Assembly (NCBI RefSeq): GCF_014697105.1
Contig: NZ_JACJRF010000003.1
Span: 124,001-188,000 of the forward strand
DNA: 64,000 nt
Direction: 5' to 3'
Origin: Anabaena subtropica FACHB-260
GTDB taxonomy: Bacteria; Cyanobacteriota; Cyanobacteriia; Cyanobacteriales; Nostocaceae
The notes beneath the pieces were generated by a model. That model searched no databases. It had not been told where the DNA came from and saw only the letters and a program-made list of their open reading frames with translations. Below, piece after piece: positions 56,534-64,000 of the stretch (its first letter is position 1; the number at the start of each line of letters is the position of its first letter). The translations under genes and the position numbers were made by a program.

Positions 56534-56911
56534 GACGCCTCTAGAATTATAGGGTTTTACTATCAAACTAGCTATCACCAGAAGAAGTTAGCAAGCTAGT
56601 TAATGTTTTATGGCAGCTATATTTCAACATCGCTTTTGATTTTGAGAAAAAAGCCAGCAGATTTTAAAAACTAATCTTAGGCTTTTGTCCTGCCGATCGC
56701 TTCTACTGGAAAGAGTATTTTGGCTACTTTGGCGGATACTCCCCAAGAGATTTTATTGCTCGGCAATGTGCCACTATAAAAATTGCAAAACGGATCAGCA
56801 GGCCCCCACTAACAGCTGTTTCAATTTATCCTACATTGATTTGGTAGCAATTGATAGGCTGAATTTTTCACTTAGTTAGTATTTTCTTTTGATAGTGGGG
56901 ATCATGTGAAA
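56534..56911. other. Intergenic region between thioredoxin and NnrU-like gene
   Basis: No convincing gene. A 64-codon frame at 56685 has unusual Cys- and Leu-rich composition and no ribosome site and is taken as chance. Confidence 0.5.
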
Positions 56912-57628
56912 CTACCAGTTTAACCTACTAGTAGCTACAAACAACAGGGGGTGCGCCCACCAAAGTAAAGCGACAAAAATAGCAACTCCTAAATAAGCAG
57001 GGCGAAGAAATTCTTCCCACTTCATGGATTGACGACCATCAATAATTGCTGCAAAGGGAATAATTGATGTGCGCTGTTTAACAATTTCAAAAGCCTCGCC
57101 GTAACGCTTGCTCAGACGGCGATCGCCATGCCAAACTCCAAATAAATGGTGCAAAATCAACCCAAAAGAAGTCACAAGGGTAAAGCTCGTACCTAGCCAC
57201 AGAGTATGGGCAACACACCAAATTACCTGTCCTACCATCTGGGGATGACGGGTAATGCGAATAATGCCCGTTTCATATAAGTATACTTGGGGCTTTTGAA
57301 TAGCAGCAATTTCTAGTAGATTGAAGGTGGCAGGATACAAAAACAAAAATGAAATCGCTGACAATACCCAAACTACAGCCTTCACTCCTGGTGCGTTCTG
57401 TACCTGCCAAAGTTGTACCCCTTCATAGCGGTGATTAAAAAAGTAAACAATTAATATGACAGCCAACGGTAGACTGACTAATGCAAAAAAAATGCGATAA
57501 AGCCTTGGCCCAATGTATTTTTCTGCCCAAGGTCGCAAAGCTGCTCCGCCACTGTGGGCGATCGCAAAAGTTAATTGTAACCCCAGCATGACAAAATGAC
57601 TCGGAGTCAACCAAGGATTCAACATCAT
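56912..57628 (-). CDS. NnrU family membrane protein
   Basis: This 238-residue polytopic protein has about six helices and the family motifs HSGGAALRPWAE, FFNHRYEG, RITRHPQMVGQVIWCVAHTLW and HGDRRLSKRYGEAFEIVKQRTS. NnrU proteins were first linked to nitric-oxide metabolism, and the plant relative Z-ISO is a heme-containing 15-cis-zeta-carotene isomerase. The conserved His residues could bind heme. The cyanobacterial role is uncertain. It is divergent from the LysR gene. ATG 57628 or 57625. Confidence 0.87.
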   Translation of the reverse strand: MMLNPWLTPSHFVMLGLQLTFAIAHSGGAALRPWAEKYIGPRLYRIFFALVSLPLAVILIVYFFNHRYEGVQLWQVQNAPGVKAVVWVLSAISFLFLYPATFNLLEIAAIQKPQVYLYETGIIRITRHPQMVGQVIWCVAHTLWLGTSFTLVTSFGLILHHLFGVWHGDRRLSKRYGEAFEIVKQRTSIIPFAAIIDGRQSMKWEEFLRPAYLGVAIFVALLWWAHPLLFVATSRLNW

Positions 57629-57972
57629 ATACACAAGTGAAGTAATTTAAAGAAAAGTTAATTCCATACAACCAATACCACAAAGTATTCAACAGGAGAC
57701 TTTCATTAAGATGTTGTGGTACTGTCTTTTTCGATTTAAGCCTCCAAGTTATAAGATGCAATAAATCATGCCAAGTACCGCCACGGGGAATTCAACATAT
57801 CCTGCGGGAAGCGAGGCGCTACAAAATTCAAAATTCAAAAAGCTGATATCTTAAGCTTTTCCCTGATTTAGAATTAGCGTTTTATTTGCGCCATCGTGTA
57901 CTAATAGTTACAAAGCTATAAACATGATTTATTGCTAACGTTGCTCCTTTCAAAGTTTGTGGGTTGAACCTT
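57629..57972. other. Intergenic region between NnrU-like and LysR genes
   Basis: It must hold divergent promoters. Short repeats (aaattcaaaattcaaaaagc near 57822) are seen, and no gene. Confidence 0.5.
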
Positions 57973-58983
57973 ATGTCTGACCTTCCTTTCACTTTAGATC
58001 AGTTACGCATTCTCAAAGCGATCGCCGTAGAAGGGAGCTTCAAACGCGCCGCTGATAGTCTCTATGTCTCCCAACCAGCAGTTAGTTTGCAAGTGCAAAA
58101 CCTAGAACGACAGTTGGATGTCCCTTTATTTGACCGTGGCGGCCGTCGCGCGCAGTTGACTGAAGCTGGACATCTACTATTGAGTTACGGTGAAAAGATC
58201 CTCAGTTTGTGTCAAGAAACTTGCCGCGCTATTGAGGATTTACAAAATCTCCAAGGTGGCACTTTAATTGTCGGTGCTTCTCAAACTACTGGGACATACC
58301 TTTTACCCAAAATGATTGGGATGTTCCGCCAGAAATACCCGGATGTGGCAGTACAACTCCACGTCCATTCAACTAGGCGCACTGCTTGGAGTGTCGCTAA
58401 TGGACAAGTGGATTTAGCAATTATCGGCGGGGAAATTCCTGGTGAATTGACAGAATCTCTAGAAATTGTCCCCTATGCCGAAGATGAACTAGTCTTAATT
58501 CTCCCGGTATTTCACCCTTTCACCAAACTGGAAACAATTCAAAAAGAAGATTTATACAAATTACAATTCATTACTTTAGACTCTCAATCAACGATCCGCA
58601 AAGTAATCGATCAAGTTCTATCTCGCAGCGAGATTGATACTAGGCGATTCAAGATTGAAATGGAATTGAATTCCATTGAGGCGATTAAAAATGCTGTGCA
58701 GTCAGGTTTAGGCGCAGCTTTTGTCTCTAATAGTGCGATCGCTAAAGAATTACAGATGGGTGTACTGCACTGTACCCCCATTGATGGTGTAGTCATCAAG
58801 CGCACACTATGGCTAATTTTCAATCCTAATCGTTACAGATCCAAAGCAGCAGAAGCTTTTAGTCAAGAGATTTTACCCCAGTTTGCCACCCCTGACTGGA
58901 ATCAAGATGCGTTAAAATTAGCACATAAAAAACTAGTGGTAAATGTACTGGATGCAGCCATCCCCAACACTTCCGACGGCTAA
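57973..58983 (+). CDS. pacR: LysR-type transcriptional regulator, RbcR/PacR-like
   Basis: This 336-residue LysR regulator begins with the DNA-binding helix-turn-helix ([43 protein letters not shown]) followed by [15 protein letters not shown], then the effector domain with [20 protein letters not shown] and VDLAIIGGE. It strongly resembles RbcR (Ycf30) and the Anabaena PacR, a global regulator of carbon assimilation and photosynthesis genes. The position next to NnrU-like, thioredoxin and ndhF, ndhD supports PacR from my memory of PCC 7120. ATG 57973 gives the usual N-terminus. It may control the ndh genes here (inference). Confidence 0.85.
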   Translation: MSDLPFTLDQLRILKAIAVEGSFKRAADSLYVSQPAVSLQVQNLERQLDVPLFDRGGRRAQLTEAGHLLLSYGEKILSLCQETCRAIEDLQNLQGGTLIVGASQTTGTYLLPKMIGMFRQKYPDVAVQLHVHSTRRTAWSVANGQVDLAIIGGEIPGELTESLEIVPYAEDELVLILPVFHPFTKLETIQKEDLYKLQFITLDSQSTIRKVIDQVLSRSEIDTRRFKIEMELNSIEAIKNAVQSGLGAAFVSNSAIAKELQMGVLHCTPIDGVVIKRTLWLIFNPNRYRSKAAEAFSQEILPQFATPDWNQDALKLAHKKLVVNVLDAAIPNTSDG

Positions 58984-59019
58984 TATTTTGTCAAAAGTCA
59001 GTAGAGACGCGATTATACT

Positions 59020-59125
59020 CTTACGAGCAGCTCCTCTCAGAGTGTCTACGCGTCTGTACTTGTAGTCAATAGTAAGTAACTTTTGACTAATGACTATTGA
59101 CTACGGACTATTGACTAAAAACTAA
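59020..59125. repeat. Short tandem repeats (TGACTAA-type)
   Basis: Heptamer-like units around ttgactaatgactattgact are repeated several times before the kinase gene. They are typical STRR of heterocystous cyanobacteria. Confidence 0.6.
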
Positions 59126-59126
59126 G

Positions 59127-60485
59127 ATGGAAGTTTACTGTACTCGTCCACGCTGTCTACGTCCAAAAAATCATTGTCCTGATTTGGATGATACGACGAC
59201 GCTGAAGACAACACCGCAAAAATACTGCACTAGCTGTGGTATGCCACTATTGCTAGATGGTCGATACGTGCCAATTAATCTGTTGAAAAGGGGCGGGTTT
59301 GGAGCAGCCTTTTTAGCACGCGATCGCCGCATTCCGGGGATGCCTCTTTGTGTAGTTAAACAGTTACAACCTGCTGGCAATTTAACACCAGAACAGTTGG
59401 AAACAGCAGAAAGATTATTTGAAACAGAAGCAGAAGTATTAGCTTATATAGGCAAAGAACACGCGCAAATACCTGATTTATTTGCTTATTTCCCTGTAAT
59501 AGTCTCTAGCTTGCAATCAGGACTGACAGACCAGTTTTTTTACCTAGTGCAGGAATACATCGACGGGCAAAATTTAGAGGATGAATTAATCCAAAAGGGT
59601 AAATTTTCTGAACAAGAAGCCTTAGAGGTAATGCAAGAGGTTCTGAAGATACTCAAGTTCATCCATGACAAAAAAATTATTCATCGAGACATCAAACCCT
59701 CTAACATCATGCGTCGTCAAGATGGTAGACTTTTTCTCTTAGATTTTGGCGCAGTTAAACAAGTCACCGCCGCCTCCGTATCTGCTGGTTCTTCCACTGG
59801 CATTTATACAGTGGGGTTTGCAGCACCTGAGCAAATCGCTGGCAATCTAGTATTCCCTGCTACCGACATATATGCTTTAGCTGCAACGATTCTCAACTTA
59901 TTGTCAGGTGAAGAGCCTAGCCAACTGTTCGATCCCTACATAAATAAGTGGACGTGGTGGAAGAAAGTCAATATTAACCCGGATTTGAGTTACATTTTAG
60001 ACAGGATGCTCCTGCCTGCTGTGAATGAGCGTTTTCAGTCAGCCAATGAAGTGCTGGATGCTCTTGGTCAGTATTTAACACCACCAACGATCATCCCAAA
60101 GTCAAAATCCAGTACAAGTGCAAATACAGGTAATAACACAACTAAACCTGTTTTTTCTACCTGGGAATTATTGGCTGGTGCAGCCTTTAGCGGCTTTGAG
60201 GCAGCATTAGTTGCGATCGCTCTCTCTACTTTAATTCAATCACCAATAATTTCTTTAAGTCTTGCCTCTGTTATTTTAGGTTTATTAATATTTGCTCAAA
60301 CAAAGCGCTGGATTAAAAAATTCAATTTATTGATTATTGCCGTAGTTAGCTTTGCTACTCTCTTGTTTATTCCCGAAATTGTCATCCCGCAAGTTGTATT
60401 TCTATCCGTTGCTGCCAGTTTAATAGCGATCGCTATCACAGCACTATTTCGACTTATTTATAAATTCCTGTCTCGGATTATGTAA
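59127..60485 (+). CDS. Serine/threonine protein kinase with zinc ribbon and membrane tail
   Basis: This 452-residue protein starts with a Cys-rich segment (CTRPRC near residue 5, CTSCGMPL near 36), probably a zinc ribbon. The kinase domain follows: KRGGFGAAFLARD, VVKQLQ with Lys, IIHRDIKPSNIM, LDFGAVKQV, APEQ. The last ~110 residues hold about four membrane helices. It is a Hanks-type kinase of the cyanobacterial group with N-terminal Cys motif. The neighbour downstream (27 bases) is a PstS-like anchored protein, so the two may form a signalling pair. Confidence 0.92.
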   Translation: MEVYCTRPRCLRPKNHCPDLDDTTTLKTTPQKYCTSCGMPLLLDGRYVPINLLKRGGFGAAFLARDRRIPGMPLCVVKQLQPAGNLTPEQLETAERLFETEAEVLAYIGKEHAQIPDLFAYFPVIVSSLQSGLTDQFFYLVQEYIDGQNLEDELIQKGKFSEQEALEVMQEVLKILKFIHDKKIIHRDIKPSNIMRRQDGRLFLLDFGAVKQVTAASVSAGSSTGIYTVGFAAPEQIAGNLVFPATDIYALAATILNLLSGEEPSQLFDPYINKWTWWKKVNINPDLSYILDRMLLPAVNERFQSANEVLDALGQYLTPPTIIPKSKSSTSANTGNNTTKPVFSTWELLAGAAFSGFEAALVAIALSTLIQSPIISLSLASVILGLLIFAQTKRWIKKFNLLIIAVVSFATLLFIPEIVIPQVVFLSVAASLIAIAITALFRLIYKFLSRIM

Positions 60486-60511
60486 AAACTTCTGGGATTA
60501 TATAGACAACT

Positions 60512-61513
60512 ATGTCTCAAAAAAACGAAACACTGATCCTTTTTTTAGCAAGCATTATCCCGATTGGCTTAATCTTCAGTGGCTTATGGTTTTTTAGAGA
60601 TAGCTTGCCAATTAGGACAAATGATAGCAAAAACCAGTTAGCCAGCAGATGTGAAATACCATCGGAAGGAACATTTAATTATGGTGGTAGTACCACTTGG
60701 GCCCCTATTCGCAAAGATGTAGACTCTGTATTGCAACAAGTTTGCCCTAAGTTTATCTTGCGTTATGTCCAACCCCCAACTAAAAACCCAGGTTCGGGAA
60801 CTGGGATTGAAATGTTAATTGATAATCAATTAGCTTTTTCTCAATCTTCTCGCCCAATTCAAGGAGCAGAAAATATAGAAGCCCAAAAAAAAGGCTTTAG
60901 TCTACAAGAAATTCCCGTGGCTATTGATGGAATTGCGATCGCCGTTAACCACGATCTAAATATTCCTGGTTTAACTGTTAACCAAATTCAAGGTATCTAC
61001 ACTGGTAAAATCACTAATTGGCAGCAAGTTGGTGGAGAAAATTTACTAATTACACCAATCACTCGCACGAAACAGGCCGGTGGTACAGTGGAGTTTTTTG
61101 TTGATAATGTCCTGCAAAAGGCCAATTTTGGTCAAAATATTAGCTACATTGCCACAACTACTCTAGCTCTGAGAGAAGTAGCTAAGATTAAGGGTGCTAT
61201 TTATTACGCTTCTGCACCAGAGATAGTACCTCAATGTAGTATTAAACCACTACCAATAGGTCGCACTTCTCAGCAATTTTTCACCCCCTATCAAGAACCC
61301 TATATACCTCCATCAGATTGTCCCGATAAACGTAACCAACTAAACATTCAAGTTTTTCGCAATGGCGATTACCCGATTACCCGTAATTTATTTGTGATTG
61401 TGAAACAGAATGGTCAAATAGATGAGCAAGCTGGAAAAGCCTATGCAAATTGGCTTTTAACACCCCAGGGACAAAAATTGCTGGAAATAGCCGAATTTAT
61501 CAGAATTAAGTAA
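60512..61513 (+). CDS. PstS-like phosphate-binding protein with N-terminal membrane anchor
   Basis: This 333-residue protein has a hydrophobic segment at about residues 8-28 and then a PstS-type solute-binding domain: FNYGGSTTWAPIRKDV, PGSGTGIEMLI, LAFSQSSRPI, GIAIAVNH, GIYTGKITNWQQVGG and ARTKQAGGT-like (TRTKQAGGTVEFF). It lies in the periplasm. No pst transporter genes are near, and proteins of this kind often follow Ser/Thr kinases in cyanobacteria, so it may sense phosphate or another anion for the kinase (inference). Confidence 0.88.
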   Translation: MSQKNETLILFLASIIPIGLIFSGLWFFRDSLPIRTNDSKNQLASRCEIPSEGTFNYGGSTTWAPIRKDVDSVLQQVCPKFILRYVQPPTKNPGSGTGIEMLIDNQLAFSQSSRPIQGAENIEAQKKGFSLQEIPVAIDGIAIAVNHDLNIPGLTVNQIQGIYTGKITNWQQVGGENLLITPITRTKQAGGTVEFFVDNVLQKANFGQNISYIATTTLALREVAKIKGAIYYASAPEIVPQCSIKPLPIGRTSQQFFTPYQEPYIPPSDCPDKRNQLNIQVFRNGDYPITRNLFVIVKQNGQIDEQAGKAYANWLLTPQGQKLLEIAEFIRIK

Positions 61514-61588
61514 TTAACAAGTAATAGTGAGATAAAAAGGTACACTAATTTGAATAATAAAAATATCTTAACCAATTAAAACTTGTTC

Positions 61589-61819
61589 ATGTCGCAAAAG
61601 AATGAAACTATAGAAAGCAACCCTACACGTTCTGGAGTGCAGCAAGCTCTTTCTTCTGGTGACTTTTCTGCTACTGGTGCTTCTGGTGTAATTCGGTTTG
61701 CCGGTTCAGGCGATCGCCGACGGCGGGGCGTAGCCCATCGCAACTCTCCAGTTCAACTTGTCAGAATAGTTACTGGCGATCGTTCTCGTACTGGATTTGA
61801 CTTTGAGCCAGTGCGATAA
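61589..61819 (+). CDS. Hypothetical small protein starting like the PstS-like neighbour
   Basis: This 76-residue protein begins MSQKNET, the same seven residues as the gene at 60512, but then diverges (IESNPTRSGVQQALSSGDF). Its C-terminal half includes a HIP1/palindrome-derived Arg-rich stretch (SGDRRRRGVAH). It may be a duplicated gene start followed by new sequence. I do not recognise it. Confidence 0.45.
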   Translation: MSQKNETIESNPTRSGVQQALSSGDFSATGASGVIRFAGSGDRRRRGVAHRNSPVQLVRIVTGDRSRTGFDFEPVR

Positions 61820-61861
61820 TGAGCGCTTGGATGACAAAAATTATACCTGATGAATTATTGA

Positions 61862-62074
61862 ATGTATCCCATAGATGGGTTCCTCAATGTTCAAACTGCT
61901 CCTTGCCGTTGGTGTAACCGCAAAGGCGATGAATCACTCCACTCTGAGAACTCATCGTCCTCTGAATTTCTCAGTCAATGGAAAAAATTGAACACTGAGG
62001 CTTTTAAACGTAAGTTTGCCCGATTACACAATCTGTTTGTGGTGGTCAAACAGATTGATTTAACTGAGCAGTAA
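61862..62074 (+). CDS. Hypothetical small protein with CxxC
   Basis: This 70-residue protein has a single CRWC motif near residue 15 and a basic amphipathic C-terminal helix (WKKLNTEAFKRKFARLHNLFVVVKQID). It has no recognised family. The HIP1 content and location between two unrelated genes leave its reality uncertain. Convergent with the DevH-like gene. Confidence 0.4.
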   Translation: MYPIDGFLNVQTAPCRWCNRKGDESLHSENSSSSEFLSQWKKLNTEAFKRKFARLHNLFVVVKQIDLTEQ

Positions 62075-62227
62075 GTGAGTGTTGCTGGCGACAACTTACT
62101 GCTGACTGATCGGGGGTAGGAACTGATAAGCGGAGCTTGACCGTTAAACTTGACCGAAATCTGTTATTGCTGTTAATCAGACTGGTAGTTCCCAACCGTA
62201 GATGCCCTATAAACAGTCAATTACGCT

Positions 62228-62986
62228 TTAGCTAGCTCTATTGATTGACTCTGCTGGCAAACAAATCAAATTATCCCCTTGAGTGAGAATTAAACCACGT
62301 TGACGCAATTTACCCATCAAACGAGTGACGGTTACACGAGTTGAACCGATAGCGCTACCAATTTGGGCATGGGTAAGGGGGAAAGGCAGACAATAACCAC
62401 GAATGACATCGGGATCAGTGTCACTCATAGCTGGTTCTCCATATTCCTCAATCAACAAGGTGAGAAATCCTAGAAGTCTATCAATTGTACGCCGTTGTCC
62501 CAAGGCACTGAGCCACAGCAGCTTACGCTGGTGTTGGTATCTGAAGGCATCCATCACTTCACGACGGAAGTGAGGCCAGTTGTCTAGATCGTGCCAGTAC
62601 ATCCACAGTACGGCTGTTTGGTCAACGTGGGCGTAGGATTGGAGCGTGAATGGAGACTGGGCAACAATTTCAAATGGCTGTCCCGCGCCTACAAATCCCA
62701 AGAAGGCTTCTTCTGGGGTTCTGTTGATCCGCCGAGAAGTCAATTGACTTGCAGTAGCACTAACCTGAGCGGTTCCTACCATGCGGATCGCACCCCTCTG
62801 CACTAAATAGAGCAAACCAGGACGTGCTGGAATCCGCTCATCTTTGCTAAAGGTGCGGCAGCGATAGTGTTCTTGAGCCCAGTCAAGAATTCGTTGCCAA
62901 GTCAAAAAAGGACGTGATGCCTCAGAAAAGGAGGATGGAGATTGCATAGGTAACAAAGAGCGTTCGGCTGAAGACAAAGACGACAT
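62228..62986 (-). CDS. devH: Crp/Fnr-family transcription regulator, DevH-like
   Basis: This 252-residue regulator has a Crp-type effector domain (LYLVQRGAIRMVG; FLGFVGAGQPFEIV) without the canonical cAMP-binding residues, and a C-terminal HTH (FPLTHAQIGSAIGSTRVTVTRLMGKLRQRG). It is not NtcA, whose N-terminus I would expect to differ. The position beside PacR, and the NtcA-type site upstream, fit DevH, a regulator needed for heterocyst glycolipid-layer formation in Anabaena. ATG 62986 is chosen, and a second ATG 14 codons later is possible. Confidence 0.75.
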   Translation of the reverse strand: MSSLSSAERSLLPMQSPSSFSEASRPFLTWQRILDWAQEHYRCRTFSKDERIPARPGLLYLVQRGAIRMVGTAQVSATASQLTSRRINRTPEEAFLGFVGAGQPFEIVAQSPFTLQSYAHVDQTAVLWMYWHDLDNWPHFRREVMDAFRYQHQRKLLWLSALGQRRTIDRLLGFLTLLIEEYGEPAMSDTDPDVIRGYCLPFPLTHAQIGSAIGSTRVTVTRLMGKLRQRGLILTQGDNLICLPAESINRAS

Positions 62987-63329
62987 AAAAAGGTGCAAGG
63001 AGTGTCTTTGTGTTTTTTGAGGTAGGCTTAACGCCTAACAGCGTCAGCCATCCAAAAAGTAGAGGGCTATTTGCGCTCTACTATTTTGTTATACTTCCTA
63101 CTGTACAATGATGGTAGTAAAGTTTACATATTATTCATCGAATATTTATCAAATTTTATGCTATTCTCATTTTTCTTCGATCGGAATAATATTCTATCTC
63201 ACGACAGATGACAAGCTCTCAAGTATTTTATGAAACCTAGTCTCTCATAAAAACCAAGTGCATCATAGTTTACTAGTAAGTAAAAATACGGCAATCAGAC
63301 AGTTACTATACTGTTATTTACTAGCAGTT
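62987..63329. other. Intergenic region between the DevH-like and DALR genes
   Basis: AT-rich. Holds the NtcA-type promoter of the DevH-like gene, and the DALR gene promoter. No gene seen. Confidence 0.6.
63085..63127 (-). promoter_or_regulatory. NtcA-type promoter of the DevH-like gene
   Basis: GTAN8TAC at 63114-63127 (read on the minus strand as GTAAACTTTACTAC) matches the NtcA consensus. On the minus strand a TATAAC-like -10 element follows after about 20 bases. This is the layout of a class II NtcA-activated promoter. The start codon lies about 128 bases further. Confidence 0.65.
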
Positions 63330-64000
63330 GTGGATAGCTTTAACTATCATCAGAAACAGCAAAGCACAATACAAACCAAAATTCCTCTACACAAAGGTAG
63401 AGATGATCAAAATATATTATATATTTCTGGAGTAGCTCTACGGCTCTCAAAATCTCATAATCGAGATGGAATGGAGATAGCAAGTATTATCACTTCCCAG
63501 TTATCAGTTATTTGTCAAGACAACTTACTGGTGCGAATTGTTGCTCCGGGGTGGATTCATCTAGAGTTAGCTGATTCTTTTTTAGCAACTTGGTTACAAC
63601 ATCTTGCAATTGCAGGTTTAGGAGAAGATGGAGAAATCATGGAACAGCAAGGCGTTGCCATTATTAAACCTTCTGGCTTATTTGCAATACAGTATGCTCA
63701 TGCACGCTGCTGCTCGTTAATATTGCTAGCTCAACGCAAAGGACTAATACAATTTAGGGAAGCTTTACCAGATAACTGGCAAAGTTTGTCACTAGGCAAT
63801 TTAGTTTCAGCAATGCAAATACCTTGGGTGAATGGTGAGATAAAACTGCGCCTCAATCACCCAGCAGAGAGATGTTTAATTTCTGAGTTAATACAAGCGG
63901 TAGATAATCTGATATTTCCTAATGATAGTAGGGCGATGAATTGGGAAAAATTAGGGATAGATTTAAGCCGAGCTTTTACAGATTTTTGGAGCCAGTGCCG
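63330..64000 (+). CDS. DALR anticodon-binding domain protein (ArgS-like), 5' part
   Basis: A 223-codon frame from GTG 63330 runs to the window end without a stop. FAIQYAHARCCSLILLAQRKG matches the DALR anticodon-binding domain of arginyl-tRNA synthetase, and the HIGH/KMSKS parts are not seen before it. It is thus a stand-alone DALR-type protein of unknown function rather than a complete synthetase, unless the missing end tells otherwise. The start codon is not certain. The reading frame is clear. Confidence 0.75.
   Translation, partial: MDSFNYHQKQQSTIQTKIPLHKGRDDQNILYISGVALRLSKSHNRDGMEIASIITSQLSVICQDNLLVRIVAPGWIHLELADSFLATWLQHLAIAGLGEDGEIMEQQGVAIIKPSGLFAIQYAHARCCSLILLAQRKGLIQFREALPDNWQSLSLGNLVSAMQIPWVNGEIKLRLNHPAERCLISELIQAVDNLIFPNDSRAMNWEKLGIDLSRAFTDFWSQC

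Noticed and set aside
56685-56879. 64-codon frame between thioredoxin and NnrU-like genes
   Set aside because: Odd composition, no ribosome site, and no similarity that I can recognise.
62228-62998. ntcA
   Set aside because: The effector domain sequence and N-terminus differ from NtcA as I know it. The neighbours favour DevH.

Overview
The window is chromosomal DNA of a filamentous, probably heterocyst-forming cyanobacterium of the Nostoc/Anabaena/Trichormus group. The evidence is the abundance of the HIP1 octamer GCGATCGC, Nostoc-type short repeats and palindromes between genes, cyanobacterial marker genes (btpA, ndhF1 and ndhD1, a RbcR/PacR-type LysR regulator, DUF760), and a Crp-family regulator that looks like DevH with an NtcA-type promoter. 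From memory, the order devH, LysR regulator, NnrU-like, thioredoxin, ndhF, ndhD resembles the alr3952-alr3957 neighbourhood of Nostoc sp. PCC 7120. No database was consulted.

Bases 1-9000 are mostly housekeeping: a cut-off VKOR protein, BtpA, a candidate structured RNA (1667-1840, 6S-like in outline), RimO, a DEAD-box helicase, a Uma2 nuclease, an aldo/keto reductase, a Dus enzyme and a ferredoxin-metallo-beta-lactamase fusion. Bases 9100-14300 form an accessory conflict-type module on the minus strand: alpha/beta hydrolase, a HicB-like 53-residue protein, caspase-like/NB-ARC protein, TPR protein, then a 42-bp tandem array. The HicB, caspase and TPR frames overlap one another, and the TPR gene carries a recent 252-bp duplication.

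Bases 14400-36300 are again mainly core: a geranylgeranyl-reductase-like protein, frr, pyrH, LepA, an SDR pair with a divergent HxlR regulator, a glycosyltransferase, an S51 peptidase, a cysteine desulfurase with a nuclease-like neighbour, PrxQ, DoxX/NDH-2, and a 1150-residue hybrid sensor kinase/response regulator that begins with an OmpR-type regulator and has a receiver lacking its phospho-acceptor Asp. Bases 36360-38960 hold a CobW-like protein and two degenerate metallophosphoesterases behind a Zur/Fur-like box.

Bases 38950-49400 are the most striking part: an export system (HlyD-like adaptor with tandemly amplified coiled coil, C39-peptidase ABC transporter) followed by three small double-glycine-leader peptide genes. 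Each peptide gene is a separate cassette: a small hairpin, then the motif GTAAGTGAGG, then the start codon, then its own hairpin terminator. A fourth copy of this leader stands before a 24-codon frame at 39175, and a fifth copy of the motif alone lies at 40131. An RTX-type calcium-binding protein follows on the other strand. Bases 49800-57630 carry ndhD and ndhF, separated by a small island (antitoxin, broken toxin, EF-hand protein, transposase remnant), then a thioredoxin and an NnrU-like membrane protein. Bases 57970-64000 hold the LysR regulator, a Ser/Thr kinase with a PstS-like neighbour, two small unknown genes, the DevH-like regulator and the start of a DALR-domain protein.
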